From assembly GCA_016722565.1 (NCBI GenBank), contig JADKIU010000002.1:744001-808000 (forward strand): 64,000 nucleotides of DNA, read 5' to 3'. The position numbers and the translations under genes were made by a program. Below are positions 1 through 10,188 of the stretch, piece after piece. Numbering within the stretch: position 1 is the first letter of the stretch; every line of letters starts with the position of its first letter. The notes beneath the pieces were generated by a model. That model did no database searches. It saw only the letters and a program-made list of their open reading frames with translations, and had not been told where the DNA came from. Origin of the DNA: Bacteroidota bacterium (GTDB lineage Bacteria > Bacteroidota > Bacteroidia > 2-12-FULL-35-15).

Positions 1-2249
1 TCTTCAAAAGTAGAACCCGTTGCGTTGTAAGAAATATTATTTCCTTGACAAACCGATATCGAAGATTGAGTAAATGTTGCCACAGTTGGAGCATTCGTCA
101 AATAAGGATGAACAAATAAACTTGCACTTAAATTCCAAGAGCCTGCCGTAGTATATTGTTTCCACGAATTATCTGCTTGTTGCTCCCAAATTGCAGATGG
201 CACTGTTTGCAAATGCACATTACTTACAATCGATAACGTATCCTTTGGAACCCCTGTCCAACTTAAGTTTGTCAAGTCAATACTGACAAAAAATCTTTTT
301 GAAGCCGGCAATGAAACCGGAGTTGGAAATTCAATGCGTGTATAATAACCACTTGCCTCATCACTCATGATTTGTCCCATGGTTGTATTTTGTGTTGCAA
401 GCAATGCACCCGGACTTCCGCTTGTACCATCGTATACACGAATGGGAACAATTTTTCCGGGTGTTGCAGAATATGCTTTTCCAAATGCAATAAATGTTCC
501 GGTGACATACGTAAACGGAGTAGATGATGCATCAAAATACGCAGCTTTTTGTTTGTCGCCATACACATTCAACCCATTAATCCAGCCATCGGCACCAACA
601 GTTGCTCCTGTATAATAATTGGTTCCTGTCCAACCCGCTGGCACAGGATAGTTTAAGGTATCGCAACTTCCTGCAGGGTTAACAGTGATGTATGCGGTTT
701 TTGTTTCTCCATCTGTTCCATTCACATTTGAAACCGTTAATACAACATTGTAAGTACCGGGAGTATTGTAGGTGATTTGTGGTGGCGTTGATCCGATGTA
801 GGATGCAGGTGTTCCTCCCGGAAAACTCCACGTCCAAGATGTTGGAGCATACAATGATAAATCTGTAAATGAAATTTGTCCACCGGCACTCACAGTGGTT
901 ACATTCGCAACAAAATCAGCAACAGGTGCCCAAGCCAATGTTGTACTTACACATTGCATCGCAGCATTGGCATCAATTCTACCAGAACCCAAATCACCAA
1001 TATAGGTTGGATTCATGGCATCAATATTATCCGCAGTAGATAATAAACAATTAGTAATATCGGCTTGGGTTAAACTTGGGTTCAACGACAACATCAATCC
1101 ACAAAGTCCGGCTACCATTGGAGAAGCCATAGATGTTCCGGATTTATTTCCATAAGTACCCAATACAGTTGTGCTGTAAATATTATTTCCTGGAGCGGAA
1201 ACATCTACCCAATTTCCATAGTTAGAAAAACTCGCCTTAGTATCCGAACTTGTTGTAGCAGCAACACTGATCACATTATTATAGGCAGCAGGATAAAAAG
1301 GAGTATTCACATCACTATTTCCGGCAGCAGCAACTAAAATACAACCTTGTGCATACGCGAAATCAATAACATTTTGTGCGGTGATGGATGATCCTGTACC
1401 ACCCCACGACATATTAATAACATTTGCTCGATTTACTGCAGCATACACCACACCATCGTATCCATTTGTAACAGAACTCGAACTGGATGTTGATTTTACA
1501 CACATTAATTTTACACTGAATCCGATAGAAGCTACACCAATAGAATTGTTTGAACGTGCGCCAACAATGCCGGCAACATGCGTTCCATGGTCATAAGCTG
1601 AAGTCGTTGGATTTGGATTGTTATCGTTACTTCCAACATCGTATCCGTTGATGTCATCGATATAACCGTTTCCATCATCATCAATTCCATTTGTATTATT
1701 ATCTCCGGTGTTGATCCATAAACTTGCTGCTAAATCCGGATGTGTACGTTCAATGGCATCGTCAACAATCGCAACAGAAATAGTACTTCCCGATGAAAAA
1801 TAATTCCAGGCTGTAGATGCATTAATCATTGATAATCCCCACTGAGAAGAATAGCTGGGATCATTGGGTGTTAAACAATGTTTATCCATGGGAACCTTTT
1901 CAGCGTATTCCACAGCACCCGACAAACGCAAATCACTTAATATTTGATTTACATTCGCAAAATCAGAAAACTCCAGCAAATACGTACGTTGTAATATTTT
2001 AGAATTTTTAGCAGCCGCAAAGGGAAGCGATAATGCCTTTAATTGATACGCCTTTTCAATCTTTTTAATAAACGGCAATGCCTCAAAAGGAACAAAATTA
2101 TCTTTCGCATTTAATGGACTAGCTGAAAAACGATAGCTGTCTTTTAGTTTAAACCAAATTTTTCCATCTTGATAATTGGCATCATTCGTTTGTGCTACAA
2201 TCATGACGGAAAATAAAAATGCTGTAAAAAAAGTAAGTAGTTTTTTCAT
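1..2249 (-). CDS. Secreted S8 (subtilisin-like) serine protease with PKD domain, C-terminus off the window
   Basis: This is a subtilisin-family protease, probably exported and released or anchored at the cell surface. Reading from the ATG at 2247-2249, about 749 residues are visible and the frame is still open at base 1. An N-terminal signal peptide ending near VAQ is followed by a propeptide-like region. The catalytic triad is clear: Asp163 in VAIVDD, His224 in DHGTHVAG and Ser373 in GTSMASP. A PKD domain (WTWSFPGGTP) spans roughly residues 436-523, followed by a beta-rich region. The PKD architecture and neighbouring type IX cargo suggest a C-terminal sorting domain beyond the edge; that part is inferred. 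It is transcribed divergently from the next gene. Confidence 0.9.
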   Translation of the reverse strand, partial: MKKLLTFFTAFLFSVMIVAQTNDANYQDGKIWFKLKDSYRFSASPLNAKDNFVPFEALPFIKKIEKAYQLKALSLPFAAAKNSKILQRTYLLEFSDFANVNQILSDLRLSGAVEYAEKVPMDKHCLTPNDPSYSSQWGLSMINASTAWNYFSSGSTISVAIVDDAIERTHPDLAASLWINTGDNNTNGIDDDGNGYIDDINGYDVGSNDNNPNPTTSAYDHGTHVAGIVGARSNNSIGVASIGFSVKLMCVKSTSSSSSVTNGYDGVVYAAVNRANVINMSWGGTGSSITAQNVIDFAYAQGCILVAAAGNSDVNTPFYPAAYNNVISVAATTSSDTKASFSNYGNWVDVSAPGNNIYSTTVLGTYGNKSGTSMASPMVAGLCGLMLSLNPSLTQADITNCLLSTADNIDAMNPTYIGDLGSGRIDANAAMQCVSTTLAWAPVADFVANVTTVSAGGQISFTDLSLYAPTSWTWSFPGGTPASYIGSTPPQITYNTPGTYNVVLTVSNVNGTDGETKTAYITVNPAGSCDTLNYPVPAGWTGTNYYTGATVGADGWINGLNVYGDKQKAAYFDASSTPFTYVTGTFIAFGKAYSATPGKIVPIRVYDGTSGSPGALLATQNTTMGQIMSDEASGYYTRIEFPTPVSLPASKRFFVSIDLTNLSWTGVPKDTLSIVSNVHLQTVPSAIWEQQADNSWKQYTTAGSWNLSASLFVHPYLTNAPTVATFTQSSISVCQGNNISYNATGSTFE

Positions 2250-2391
2250 TGCTTCTGTTTTTGAGTGGAGTTTTGTCTACGCAATATGGTGCATAATTTT
2301 TTGAAAAACAAGTGAATCAATATTATTTTTATTCCTGCTACGAATCTTTTATTTACCAAATATTTTCTATTCTTTTCTCGATTTTTTATTG

Positions 2392-2399
2392 TAAATTTG
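2392..2399 (+). promoter_or_regulatory. Candidate -7 element for the type B cargo gene
   Basis: TAAATTTG matches the Bacteroidota -7 consensus TAnnTTTG and lies 18 bp upstream of the preferred ATG at 2418. No convincing TTTG -33 element stands at the usual distance, so this is a weak call. The 168-bp gap 2250-2417 separates two divergent genes and holds nothing else recognisable. Confidence 0.35.
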
Positions 2400-2417
2400 A
2401 AATACTACTTTAAAAGG

Positions 2418-4946
2418 ATGAAACAATTTTACAAACTACTAATCATTGTCATTTCATTCCATTTTTCATTTATCAAAAATGGATCGGCTCAAACATTTTT
2501 AAATGGTGATTTTGAAATCAACACGGCCGGAGTGGATCAAATCAACTTAGGTAATGCTGCATTCAATGGATTTATGTCCAACACCGTTGCCTTTGGATCC
2601 TTTGGCGATATGGATATTATTTCATCTGCCACTTATTGTGGCTTGGCTCAAAACGGATTATGGTATGTTGCATTTACAGGTTCGGGTACTGATGCGATTA
2701 CAATGCAATTGTCTGCACCACTTACTGTAGGAACAAGTTATACCATTTCATATTGGGACAGAGGTTGTTTCGGAACATTTGCTACCACATCACCTGCCGT
2801 TGAAATTGGTGTAAGCAATACTGCAGGTACATTCGGGACTCCAGTGTATGTGGCCCCTCTTCCTACAAATGGTGTTTGGGTAAACCGCACCTTCACTTTT
2901 ACTGCACCTGTTGCAGGAGCATTTATAACTGTACAGCTTCCTGCAGGTGGCTTGGGTGATTGGACACAAGTAGATAATTTCACATTTGTCACCACCACCC
3001 TTACTCCACCAGTTGTTAACTTTTCGACATCCGATAATAATATCTGTGTAGGTGATTGTATTTCATTTACAGATTTAACAACCAACTCACCTACTGCTTG
3101 GAGTTGGTCATTTCCTGGAGGAACTCCTGCCTCATCTTCCGTTCAAAATCCAAGTTCTATTTGTTATGCGACTGCAGGAACCTATCCCGTAACCTTAACT
3201 GCAATAAATGCTTCCGGATCCGATACCTTAACTCAAACCAGTTTTATAACCGTGAATGCAGCGGATAATGCAGCATTCAATTATAGTGCAACAGCCTATT
3301 GCCAAAGTGGACCCAACCCAACACCTACCATTACCGGCACTCCTGGTGGCACATTTACATCTTCTGGAGGATTATCCATCACCGGAAGTACTGGAACCAT
3401 TAACTTATTAGGAAGCACTCCGGGAACCTATACCGTAACGTATACTACTTCCGGAGCTTGTCCTGCTACTTCAACCGCATCTGTCACCATCGACCCATCC
3501 TCATTAGCGACATTCAGCTATGCAGGTCCATATTGTCAAAATGCTACCGACCCTTCTCCTACTTTAGGTGCAGGAGCAGTAGCGGGAACATTTACCTCCG
3601 CACCAGGTTTAGTTATCAATGCAAGTAACGGAGTTGTTGATGTCAGTGCAAGCACTGCAGGAACCTACACGGTTACAAATACGACTGCCACATCTGGAAG
3701 TTGTCCTGCTGCCACGGCAACAGCAACCATTACAATCAATTCAGTTCCCATTCCGGTTGTTACTGGAAATTCACCAATTTGTTCTGGTGCTTTCAGCATC
3801 TTAACGGCTGCTGGGGGATCAACTTATCTTTGGAATACCGGAGCTACTACTTCCAGCATTACTGTAAGTCCGTTAATCACTACAAGCTATACCGTTACAG
3901 CCAACAGTGCCGGTTGTACAGCAACATCAACGATTACCATTGTTGTAAATCCACCTGTTACAACTACTGCAAACCCGATCATCTGTCAAGGTTCTACGTA
4001 TACACTTCCTTCCGGAACAACAGTTTCTACTGCCGGTGTTTATAGCGATACCTTAAATACGATTGCTGGATGCGACAGTGTCATCAATACAACTTTAACG
4101 GTTACACCACCTCCTGTTGGAACAATCAATGCAACCATTTGCAGCGGTCAAACTTATACACTTCCTTCCGGAACGACTACTGGAACAGCAGGAACGTATA
4201 ACAGCACAGTGACTACTTCCGGTGGTTGCGATAGCATTGTGACAACCATATTAACTGTAACTCCGCCTCCAGTTGGAATTGTTGCGGATACCATTTGTGC
4301 TGGACAAAGTTATACGTTACCAGACGGCTCTTCGGTTGGAAATTCGGGTACATACACGGATACAATTAGTGCAGCAGGTGGATGCGACAGCATTGTTGTA
4401 ACCAACTTAACTGTGAATACGGCTACCGTATCAGCAGGTGCAGATGTTGTGATCGAATATGGTAGCAGTACACTTTTAACGGCATCCGGAGGTATTACTT
4501 ATTCTTGGTCGCCTGCTGTTGGATTAACAACTACTTCCGGAGCCAACACAACTGCTTCACCTACGCAGACAACCGTATATACGGTTACAGCTACGAATGC
4601 AAATGGTTGTACAGCAACGGATGTTGTAACTGTTTTTGTTGATCTTCCGCCATGTGAAGGTGCTGCGGTAGATTTAAAAACACTCATTCCGAATGCATTT
4701 TCACCGAATGATGATGGTTTAAATGACCAACTATGTATCCCTGAAAATCCATGTATTGTAAGTTTGACATTAGTCATCTACGATCGCTGGGGAGAAAAAG
4801 TATACGAAGGAACAATGGATGAATGTTGGGATAGCACTTATAGAGGTAAAAAATTAGACACCGCTGTTTTTGCATATCACTTTACAGTTGTGTTTGCAGA
4901 TGGTACAAAAGGAAATGGAAAAGGAAACATTTCATTAATTAAATAA
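2418..4946 (+). CDS. PKD-domain cell-surface protein with type IX secretion type B (CHU_C) sorting domain
   Basis: A large exported protein expected to cross the outer membrane through the type IX secretion system. I chose the ATG at 2418 over the in-frame TTG at 2397 because it directly precedes the signal peptide (MKQFYKLLIIVISFHF, cleaved near GSAQ) and the TTG overlaps a -7 promoter motif. In order: an N-terminal beta-sandwich region, a PKD domain (WSWSFPGGTP) near residue 230, Ser/Thr-rich immunoglobulin-like repeats, three copies of a unit with TYTLPSGTT and GGCDSI, and a C-terminal CHU_C domain starting at IPNAFSPNDDGLND and ending KGNISLIK. The PorP/SprF gene follows after 4 bp, the usual pairing for type B cargo. 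The ligand is unknown. Confidence 0.9.
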   Translation: MKQFYKLLIIVISFHFSFIKNGSAQTFLNGDFEINTAGVDQINLGNAAFNGFMSNTVAFGSFGDMDIISSATYCGLAQNGLWYVAFTGSGTDAITMQLSAPLTVGTSYTISYWDRGCFGTFATTSPAVEIGVSNTAGTFGTPVYVAPLPTNGVWVNRTFTFTAPVAGAFITVQLPAGGLGDWTQVDNFTFVTTTLTPPVVNFSTSDNNICVGDCISFTDLTTNSPTAWSWSFPGGTPASSSVQNPSSICYATAGTYPVTLTAINASGSDTLTQTSFITVNAADNAAFNYSATAYCQSGPNPTPTITGTPGGTFTSSGGLSITGSTGTINLLGSTPGTYTVTYTTSGACPATSTASVTIDPSSLATFSYAGPYCQNATDPSPTLGAGAVAGTFTSAPGLVINASNGVVDVSASTAGTYTVTNTTATSGSCPAATATATITINSVPIPVVTGNSPICSGAFSILTAAGGSTYLWNTGATTSSITVSPLITTSYTVTANSAGCTATSTITIVVNPPVTTTANPIICQGSTYTLPSGTTVSTAGVYSDTLNTIAGCDSVINTTLTVTPPPVGTINATICSGQTYTLPSGTTTGTAGTYNSTVTTSGGCDSIVTTILTVTPPPVGIVADTICAGQSYTLPDGSSVGNSGTYTDTISAAGGCDSIVVTNLTVNTATVSAGADVVIEYGSSTLLTASGGITYSWSPAVGLTTTSGANTTASPTQTTVYTVTATNANGCTATDVVTVFVDLPPCEGAAVDLKTLIPNAFSPNDDGLNDQLCIPENPCIVSLTLVIYDRWGEKVYEGTMDECWDSTYRGKKLDTAVFAYHFTVVFADGTKGNGKGNISLIK

Positions 4947-4950
4947 GAGA

Positions 4951-6032
4951 ATGAAAAAATATATCGGATTTTCTTTCATAGCACTAATCTTTGGCAGTTC
5001 ATTAACGGCTCAGGATAGTCATTTCTCACAATATGACCATTCTCCATTAACCATCAATCCTGCATTAACTGCGGTGGATAAAAACTTGCACGTTGTGTTG
5101 CATCATAAAGACCAATGGAAAACGTTGAACGGATATCGAACAGATGAGTTATCATTTGAAATGCGATTCGATCCAACTAGTTGGATAAAAATTAAAAACC
5201 GTACAGCATTATACAAAAGAAAACACAAAAAGGATTTGCCTTAGGAGTAAGTTTATTTTCAGATAAAGCAGGTGATGGAAACATGCAAAAACTTTGCGGC
5301 ACATTTTCATTAGCGTATCATTTAATGTTAGACCCGAATAATCGAATATCAGCAGGACTTTTAGCATCTGTAAAACAACGGAGCATTAATCCGGGTGGAC
5401 TTCGCTACAACAGTCAGTATGGCTCTACCGGTGCGTATGACGCTACAATGCTATCCGGAGAAATATATAGAACCAGCAGTGCAACATATTCCGATTATTC
5501 TGCCGGTATCTGCTATAGCTTTGGTGAAGAGAATAAATACATGGAATCGAACGACAATAAATCGTTTAAGTTAGGTGTAGCATTTGATCACCTTTCGCGC
5601 CCATCGCAAGTGTATATTGCGGATGCCTCTTCGAAAAGCTTCATGAAATATACGTTGCATGCACAAACCTTACTTGGTATTAAAAACTCTTCCTATAGTG
5701 TTGGAGCCTCTGTTATCTCAATGTTTCAAGGACCACAAAACGAAGTAACAATGGGTATGCTTTTAAAATATCGAATGAAAGAAGAATCAAAGTATACCGG
5801 AATAAAAAAAGGAATGGCGATATCTGTTGGTTGTGCTTATCGATACAGAGATGCAGTTATTCCTTATTTGCAATATGAATTAGCACGGTATGCCATCGGG
5901 ATTTCCTACGATGTTAATCTTTCTGGATTACAAAAAGCAACTACCGGTCGTGGTGGCTTGGAAGTAACACTGCGTTTCTTTAACCCGGTTCCATTCTTAT
6001 TCCAAAAGAAAGTAAAAGCCAGCTTCAGTTAG
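4951..6032 (+). pseudogene. PorP/SprF-family type IX secretion membrane protein, frameshifted
   Basis: PorP/SprF proteins are outer-membrane proteins that accompany type B cargo of the type IX system. Frame one (4951-5244) gives a signal peptide and the family N-terminus (DSHFSQYDHSPLTINPALT). Another frame from about 5223 gives KGFALGVSLFSDKAGDGNMQ and then continues to 6032. Joined, the product is about 360 residues, near the family's usual length. The break falls in the A-rich stretch 5212-5231; one missing base there restores the frame. The sequence is well conserved on both sides, so a sequencing or assembly indel is as likely as true loss. It follows its cargo gene by 4 bp, in operon arrangement. 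Confidence 0.85.
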
Positions 6033-6124
6033 TTTCCACTAAATCACAAAACCAAAATCCTTTTGTTAAAGAATTAGAAATTTCTTCGTCCGATTTTTTT
6101 ATTTCCAAAGGGCGGTATACTTTT

Positions 6125-6745
6125 TCACCAAATGAAAACAATTACTGGTTGTTTAAATAAAGGGCCATCGTAACAAAAGGTATGGTATTCCCCATTCTCA
6201 CCGCAAGGATCAACGTCTGACGGAAGTGCATTTATAAATCCGGTATCTATTTCAACTCCCACATGCTGTTCTTTCAAAAGTGAATCATTGACACAACATG
6301 TGATCGTTTTAAAATTTAGGAAAAGGAATTCTTTGATTAACTCAGATGTATTTTTTTTCCACAAAGGAAACAAAGCTTTCAATCCCACTTTGGATAAGTT
6401 ATTTTCACGATAACTTCTTAAATCTTCTAAAAAAATATCTCCAAAAATAACAGTGGTAACCCCCATTGCTTTGTATTTTAGTAGAACCGTTTCCATTTCT
6501 TTTTCATACTCCGAATTTGTACCTTCATTCACATACATCTTAACCAATGGTAAACCGATTGATGCTGCTTGCTCTTCCAACAGCGCTTCACGCACTCCAT
6601 GCATCGAAATGCGTTTAAAGGTTTCATTGAGGGTGGTCAGCAATACAACCACTTCATACTTCTGTTCTAATCGAACTTTGTACAAAGCCAGAGCAGAGTC
6701 TTTCCCTCCGCTCCAGCAAAAGATGGCTTTTTCTTTTTTAGACAA
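6125..6745 (-). CDS. DUF71/COG2102 adenine-nucleotide alpha hydrolase, diphthine-ammonia ligase-like, B12-operon subfamily
   Basis: A PP-loop ATPase of 206 residues. The SGGKDS ATP-binding motif is at residues 12-17 and the family signature GENGEYHTFCYDGPLF is near the C-terminus. In eukaryotes and archaea this family (Dph6) amidates diphthine on elongation factor 2, but bacteria lack diphthamide. Published comparative genomics proposed that a bacterial branch works in B12 salvage, based on position beside B12 transport genes under B12 riboswitches. That arrangement is seen here: it is the last gene of an operon starting with a cobalamin riboswitch and a BtuB-like receptor. It overlaps the thioesterase gene by 8 bp. 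The substrate is not known; the salvage role is inferred. Confidence 0.88.
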   Translation of the reverse strand: MSKKEKAIFCWSGGKDSALALYKVRLEQKYEVVVLLTTLNETFKRISMHGVREALLEEQAASIGLPLVKMYVNEGTNSEYEKEMETVLLKYKAMGVTTVIFGDIFLEDLRSYRENNLSKVGLKALFPLWKKNTSELIKEFLFLNFKTITCCVNDSLLKEQHVGVEIDTGFINALPSDVDPCGENGEYHTFCYDGPLFKQPVIVFIW

Positions 6746-7124
6746 TTTTTAATGGTTTTTTATGTTCATCAATGGCGACAAAAGTAAAATCACCGGTAAT
6801 GGCCTTTTCGCGAACATCCGAATACATTTGCTCCACAAATATTTCCACTTTTACTTTTAAGCTGGTATTGCCTAAGTAACTCACTTTTCCAATCAATTCA
6901 ACAATTGTTCCCCCTGGAATCGGTTTTTTGAAATCGATTTTATCACTTGAAACCGTTACCATTTTCATTCGACTGAATCGAGTGGCTGTTATAAATGCAA
7001 CCTCATCCATCATGTGCATGGCGGTACCACCAAACAAGGTATCGTAATGATTGGTCGTGTTCGGAAAAACAGCTTTAAAAATATGTGTCTCCGATTTTCT
7101 GATGCGTTCTTCTAAGTCTATCAT
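6738..7124 (-). CDS. Acyl-CoA thioesterase, hotdog fold (YciA/BACH type)
   Basis: A 128-residue single-hotdog protein that should hydrolyse acyl-CoA thioesters in the cytoplasm. The family motif NHYDTLFGGTAMHMMDE with its conserved Asp is at about residues 24-40, and a second conserved block (VTVSSDKIDFKKPIPGG) follows. The length is typical for a single-domain member. Its start overlaps the stop of the upstream propeller lipoprotein gene (ATGA) and its end overlaps the DUF71 gene by 8 bp, so it is translationally coupled inside the cobalamin operon. Why a thioesterase sits there is unclear; it may act in B12-dependent propionate or methylmalonyl-CoA metabolism, but that is a guess. Confidence 0.88.
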   Translation of the reverse strand: MIDLEERIRKSETHIFKAVFPNTTNHYDTLFGGTAMHMMDEVAFITATRFSRMKMVTVSSDKIDFKKPIPGGTIVELIGKVSYLGNTSLKVKVEIFVEQMYSDVREKAITGDFTFVAIDEHKKPLKIV

Positions 7125-8254
7125 TTGAAAAAGAAATTACCAGGGATTACTCCAACAGCAAAACTATCCAATAACGTAGCTGATGCATTGTATCGAATTA
7201 CTTTTCCATTGCTTAAAAAATCTACTGCATCCGAGCCATAAAAATAATCCGTTGTTGGATCGATTCCAAAACCATAAAAACTTCTATTGATGATAGCGGT
7301 TGCTACTAGTGTTGAAGCGGAAGAGGGATGAGGAAAAACACTACCGTTATACGAATAATACAATACAGTTTTCGCATTATTGATTACCAGGTTAGAAGGT
7401 TGTGAGGTGGTGGATGCAAATGGCAAAGATAAATCAACAGCATTGGTAGCAGTATCAATTCTAACCAGCTTGCCCGGACTCATTAAAAAAGTATAGGTAG
7501 GATCCCACTTTCCACTGCATAACACCCATACTTTTCCGGATGCATCCATTTTAATACTTTTCGGATTTGCACCAACGTTAATATTAGAAGTGGCAGTATT
7601 TGTATTTGAATTAATAACCGTTACTACACTGTCGTTATCAAAACCGCCTCCACATGCAACATATACTTTGCTTCCCGCCAGCAACATTCCCTCTGCACCT
7701 TTTCCGGTTGGGATGGTTCCAGTGATTGTTTTTGTAGATAGGTCTACAATTTTAACCGCTCCGGCTACTCCACCGGATCCCCATTCAGAAACATATCCGT
7801 TGTTCGAATTAATTCCTAAAAAATAACGCGGATAAGTAAAACCGGAAACGACACCATTGGCTGCGAATGTTGTTCCATCTGCCACTTCAATTTTGCCGGC
7901 ATTATTTACAACAATGTAGGCTTTCCCATTATAAATTTCCATCGATTGAACAATGTTTCCTAAAGGATAACTATTTTTTGCTTCAAAAATATCGTTTGAA
8001 ACGGCTCCACTACTTCTGTTATAAAAACTAATTGTTCCTGTTCCACTTCCAAACGGACCTTCATTGGTTATAAAAACACCATTATTATAAGTTGTTTCAG
8101 CGGTTGTTGAATTCGTTGGTTCCGGCTCCGGATCGTCTTTTTTACAACCGGTAAATGCAATTGCTGTTGTGAATACACCGACATAAAAAAACAGTTTCGT
8201 TTTGTTCATCATTTTCATTTTTAAGGTTTGGTATTGATAAGTTGTTGCGTTCAT
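7121..8254 (-). CDS. BtuG-like surface lipoprotein, DUF5074/YncE-type beta-propeller
   Basis: A probable surface lipoprotein that captures vitamin B12 for the adjacent TonB receptor. The longest frame begins at 8254, 2 bp after the receptor stop, but the natural start is probably an ATG at 8218 or 8209, just before the lipoprotein signal (MNKTKLFFYVGVFTTAIAF, Cys in TGCKK). The mature part is a repeated beta-propeller with blades such as VYVACGGGFDNDSVVTVIN and GANPKSIKMDASGKVWV. Bacteroides BtuG is a propeller lipoprotein of this kind that binds B12 and caps BtuB. The riboswitch and operon position support the assignment; specificity is inferred. The stop overlaps the next start as ATGA. Confidence 0.82.
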   Translation of the reverse strand: MNATTYQYQTLKMKMMNKTKLFFYVGVFTTAIAFTGCKKDDPEPEPTNSTTAETTYNNGVFITNEGPFGSGTGTISFYNRSSGAVSNDIFEAKNSYPLGNIVQSMEIYNGKAYIVVNNAGKIEVADGTTFAANGVVSGFTYPRYFLGINSNNGYVSEWGSGGVAGAVKIVDLSTKTITGTIPTGKGAEGMLLAGSKVYVACGGGFDNDSVVTVINSNTNTATSNINVGANPKSIKMDASGKVWVLCSGKWDPTYTFLMSPGKLVRIDTATNAVDLSLPFASTTSQPSNLVINNAKTVLYYSYNGSVFPHPSSASTLVATAIINRSFYGFGIDPTTDYFYGSDAVDFLSNGKVIRYNASATLLDSFAVGVIPGNFFFK

Positions 8255-8256
8255 TC

Positions 8257-10182
8257 TTATTCTTTGTTAGGTTGATTAAATTGCAAGGATAATCCTACTT
8301 GAAAATTAAATAAAGGCATTGCCCTGTATGCTAATATTTGATAGGTTTCTTGCCAAACATTATTTAATTGAGCATATATTTTTATTTTAGAGTTTGTCAA
8401 TAAAAATGTTTGAGAAATAGAAACATTAGCAATTGTATAAGGCTGTAAATATTTAGAATTATCAGATAAGATATAACGATAACCGGTATAGAGTTGTGTA
8501 TAGGTAAGCGAAGTGCCTTTATAACCAATTGTTACATTGCCTTGCGCATTTTGTATAGGAACATAAATAAGTTGTTTTCCTAGGCTTTCATCAACAGTCG
8601 AAGCAGCCTTTTCGTTGGTTGAAAGGACATAATTATAAAGTCCACCCATTTGAAAATTGAATTTATTCTTTTTGATATTGAGTTTTACTTTGTACTCTAA
8701 TCCTCTCGACCAAACCTGCATTATGTTTTCGGGCGACCAGATACCATACATATTTGGCAACCAAATAATCCAATTCTCAATATTACGATTGAAGGCTGTA
8801 GCGCTTAATTCCCATGAAATAATTTTTGCTGCATAGATATGTTCCAACGTTGCTTCTTCACTCCATCCATTTTCAGCTTGCAGGTTCGGATTACCTCCTT
8901 GTGCCCAATACAAATCATTAAATGTTGGTATTCGATAGTGTTTTCCAGCATTTGCTTTGATATAAAAATATTTTAAGAACCGGCCTTTAAATCCAATGGA
9001 TGGAGCAAATGGAATGTTTTTGTTTTCAACAAACTCCTGACGAGCACTCAGCACCACATTCCAAGAATTATTTTTTGTGTGGAGTTTGTAGCTGGCAAAT
9101 ACCGCTGAACGATTTTGGTGTGGATTGGCAATGTACTCTTCAGTAAATGCTTCACTGTATGCATTCGTAAGACCAATATTTAATAAATCAAATTTTGTAA
9201 TGCTAAATCGTGCTTCTGCTTCTGTAATAAAATTTTTCGATCGGCTTTTCGAATCAACATCGATCGATGAGTCGGTAAAAAACAAATATTCATCAAAATA
9301 AGCTGCCCGTGCGAGAACTGTCAATTCATCGGTTGTTCTTTGCCAGTCGGCTGTAACTCGATAAAACTCATCTCTCTGATTCGACACATTGATATTTTGT
9401 GTCATCGATGGAGGTATATTTCGATCGTTGTTTTGATACCAAAAGTGAGTAGTGATTTTTTGTTTTTCGTTTATTTTAAAATAATTTTCTTGTAAAAAGC
9501 CGTATTCTTTCAACTCCGCATTACTTTGTTTTTGTTCAGGTTTGCCATATTGAGCAATATTGATAAATGGAAAATCATTTTTTGCATCATGGTTGAAAAT
9601 CTTAATCGAAGCAATGAGTCGCTTTTTACTGACTTCAATATTCGCTTGTTGCTGTTTATCTGAAAAGCTACCAAAAGAAGTATTGGTAGAAACAGAAAGG
9701 CCTCTATTGAATTCGGAGCTACTGTTTACGTGTATACTTCCGCCAACGGCTCCGCTTCCCCACAATGCTCCTGCTCCGCCATATTGAATTTTGATGTCGC
9801 TGATAAAGTTTGTAGGAATGAGCGAGAGATCAATAATACCATTCATCGGGCTTTGCAAATTAAATCCATTCCAGAGCACAGCTGTATGACTCGCCCCTGA
9901 ACCTCTAAAAGACGTGGTAGCTAAGCTTCCTAATCCATACGATTTAATAAAGAGTTGACTTTCGTTTGTAAGGAGGTCGGCTAAATTACTTGTGGAGTAG
10001 CGACTTAAAAAAGTGCTATCAAAGGTTTCTGTTTTGTTTGCATCTGCGAAAATAGTGATGCGGGAAGCCGACACCTCCACCACATTCAATTGCTTGGAAG
10101 TATCAACAGGGGTTTCTTGCGCATATCCGGCAAAGGATTGTGCAAGGAGTAACAACAGACAATTGATCTTAATTAAATTCAT
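8257..10182 (-). CDS. btuB: TonB-dependent outer-membrane receptor, BtuB-like (vitamin B12 uptake)
   Basis: An outer-membrane TonB-dependent receptor of 641 residues, predicted to import cobalamin. A signal peptide ending AGYAQ precedes a plug domain with SFRGSGASHTAVLWNGFNLQ and GAGALWGSGAVGGSI, then a 22-strand-type barrel ending LSLQFNQ. It lacks the N-terminal carboxypeptidase-like domain of SusC-type receptors, which fits the BtuB group. The length matches BtuB (about 600-650). Regulation is unusually clear: a cobalamin riboswitch lies on the same strand 130-310 bp upstream, so expression should fall when B12 is plentiful. It is first in an operon with a BtuG-like lipoprotein, a thioesterase and a DUF71 ATPase. 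Confidence 0.88.
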   Translation of the reverse strand: MNLIKINCLLLLLAQSFAGYAQETPVDTSKQLNVVEVSASRITIFADANKTETFDSTFLSRYSTSNLADLLTNESQLFIKSYGLGSLATTSFRGSGASHTAVLWNGFNLQSPMNGIIDLSLIPTNFISDIKIQYGGAGALWGSGAVGGSIHVNSSSEFNRGLSVSTNTSFGSFSDKQQQANIEVSKKRLIASIKIFNHDAKNDFPFINIAQYGKPEQKQSNAELKEYGFLQENYFKINEKQKITTHFWYQNNDRNIPPSMTQNINVSNQRDEFYRVTADWQRTTDELTVLARAAYFDEYLFFTDSSIDVDSKSRSKNFITEAEARFSITKFDLLNIGLTNAYSEAFTEEYIANPHQNRSAVFASYKLHTKNNSWNVVLSARQEFVENKNIPFAPSIGFKGRFLKYFYIKANAGKHYRIPTFNDLYWAQGGNPNLQAENGWSEEATLEHIYAAKIISWELSATAFNRNIENWIIWLPNMYGIWSPENIMQVWSRGLEYKVKLNIKKNKFNFQMGGLYNYVLSTNEKAASTVDESLGKQLIYVPIQNAQGNVTIGYKGTSLTYTQLYTGYRYILSDNSKYLQPYTIANVSISQTFLLTNSKIKIYAQLNNVWQETYQILAYRAMPLFNFQVGLSLQFNQPNKE

Positions 10183-10188
10183 TATTAA

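Noticed and set aside
5200..5244. Programmed -1 frameshift in the PorP gene at CAAAAAG
   Set aside because: The run is not a full A-AAA-AAG slippery heptamer, no stimulating stem-loop is evident, and similar single-base lesions occur in unrelated genes.
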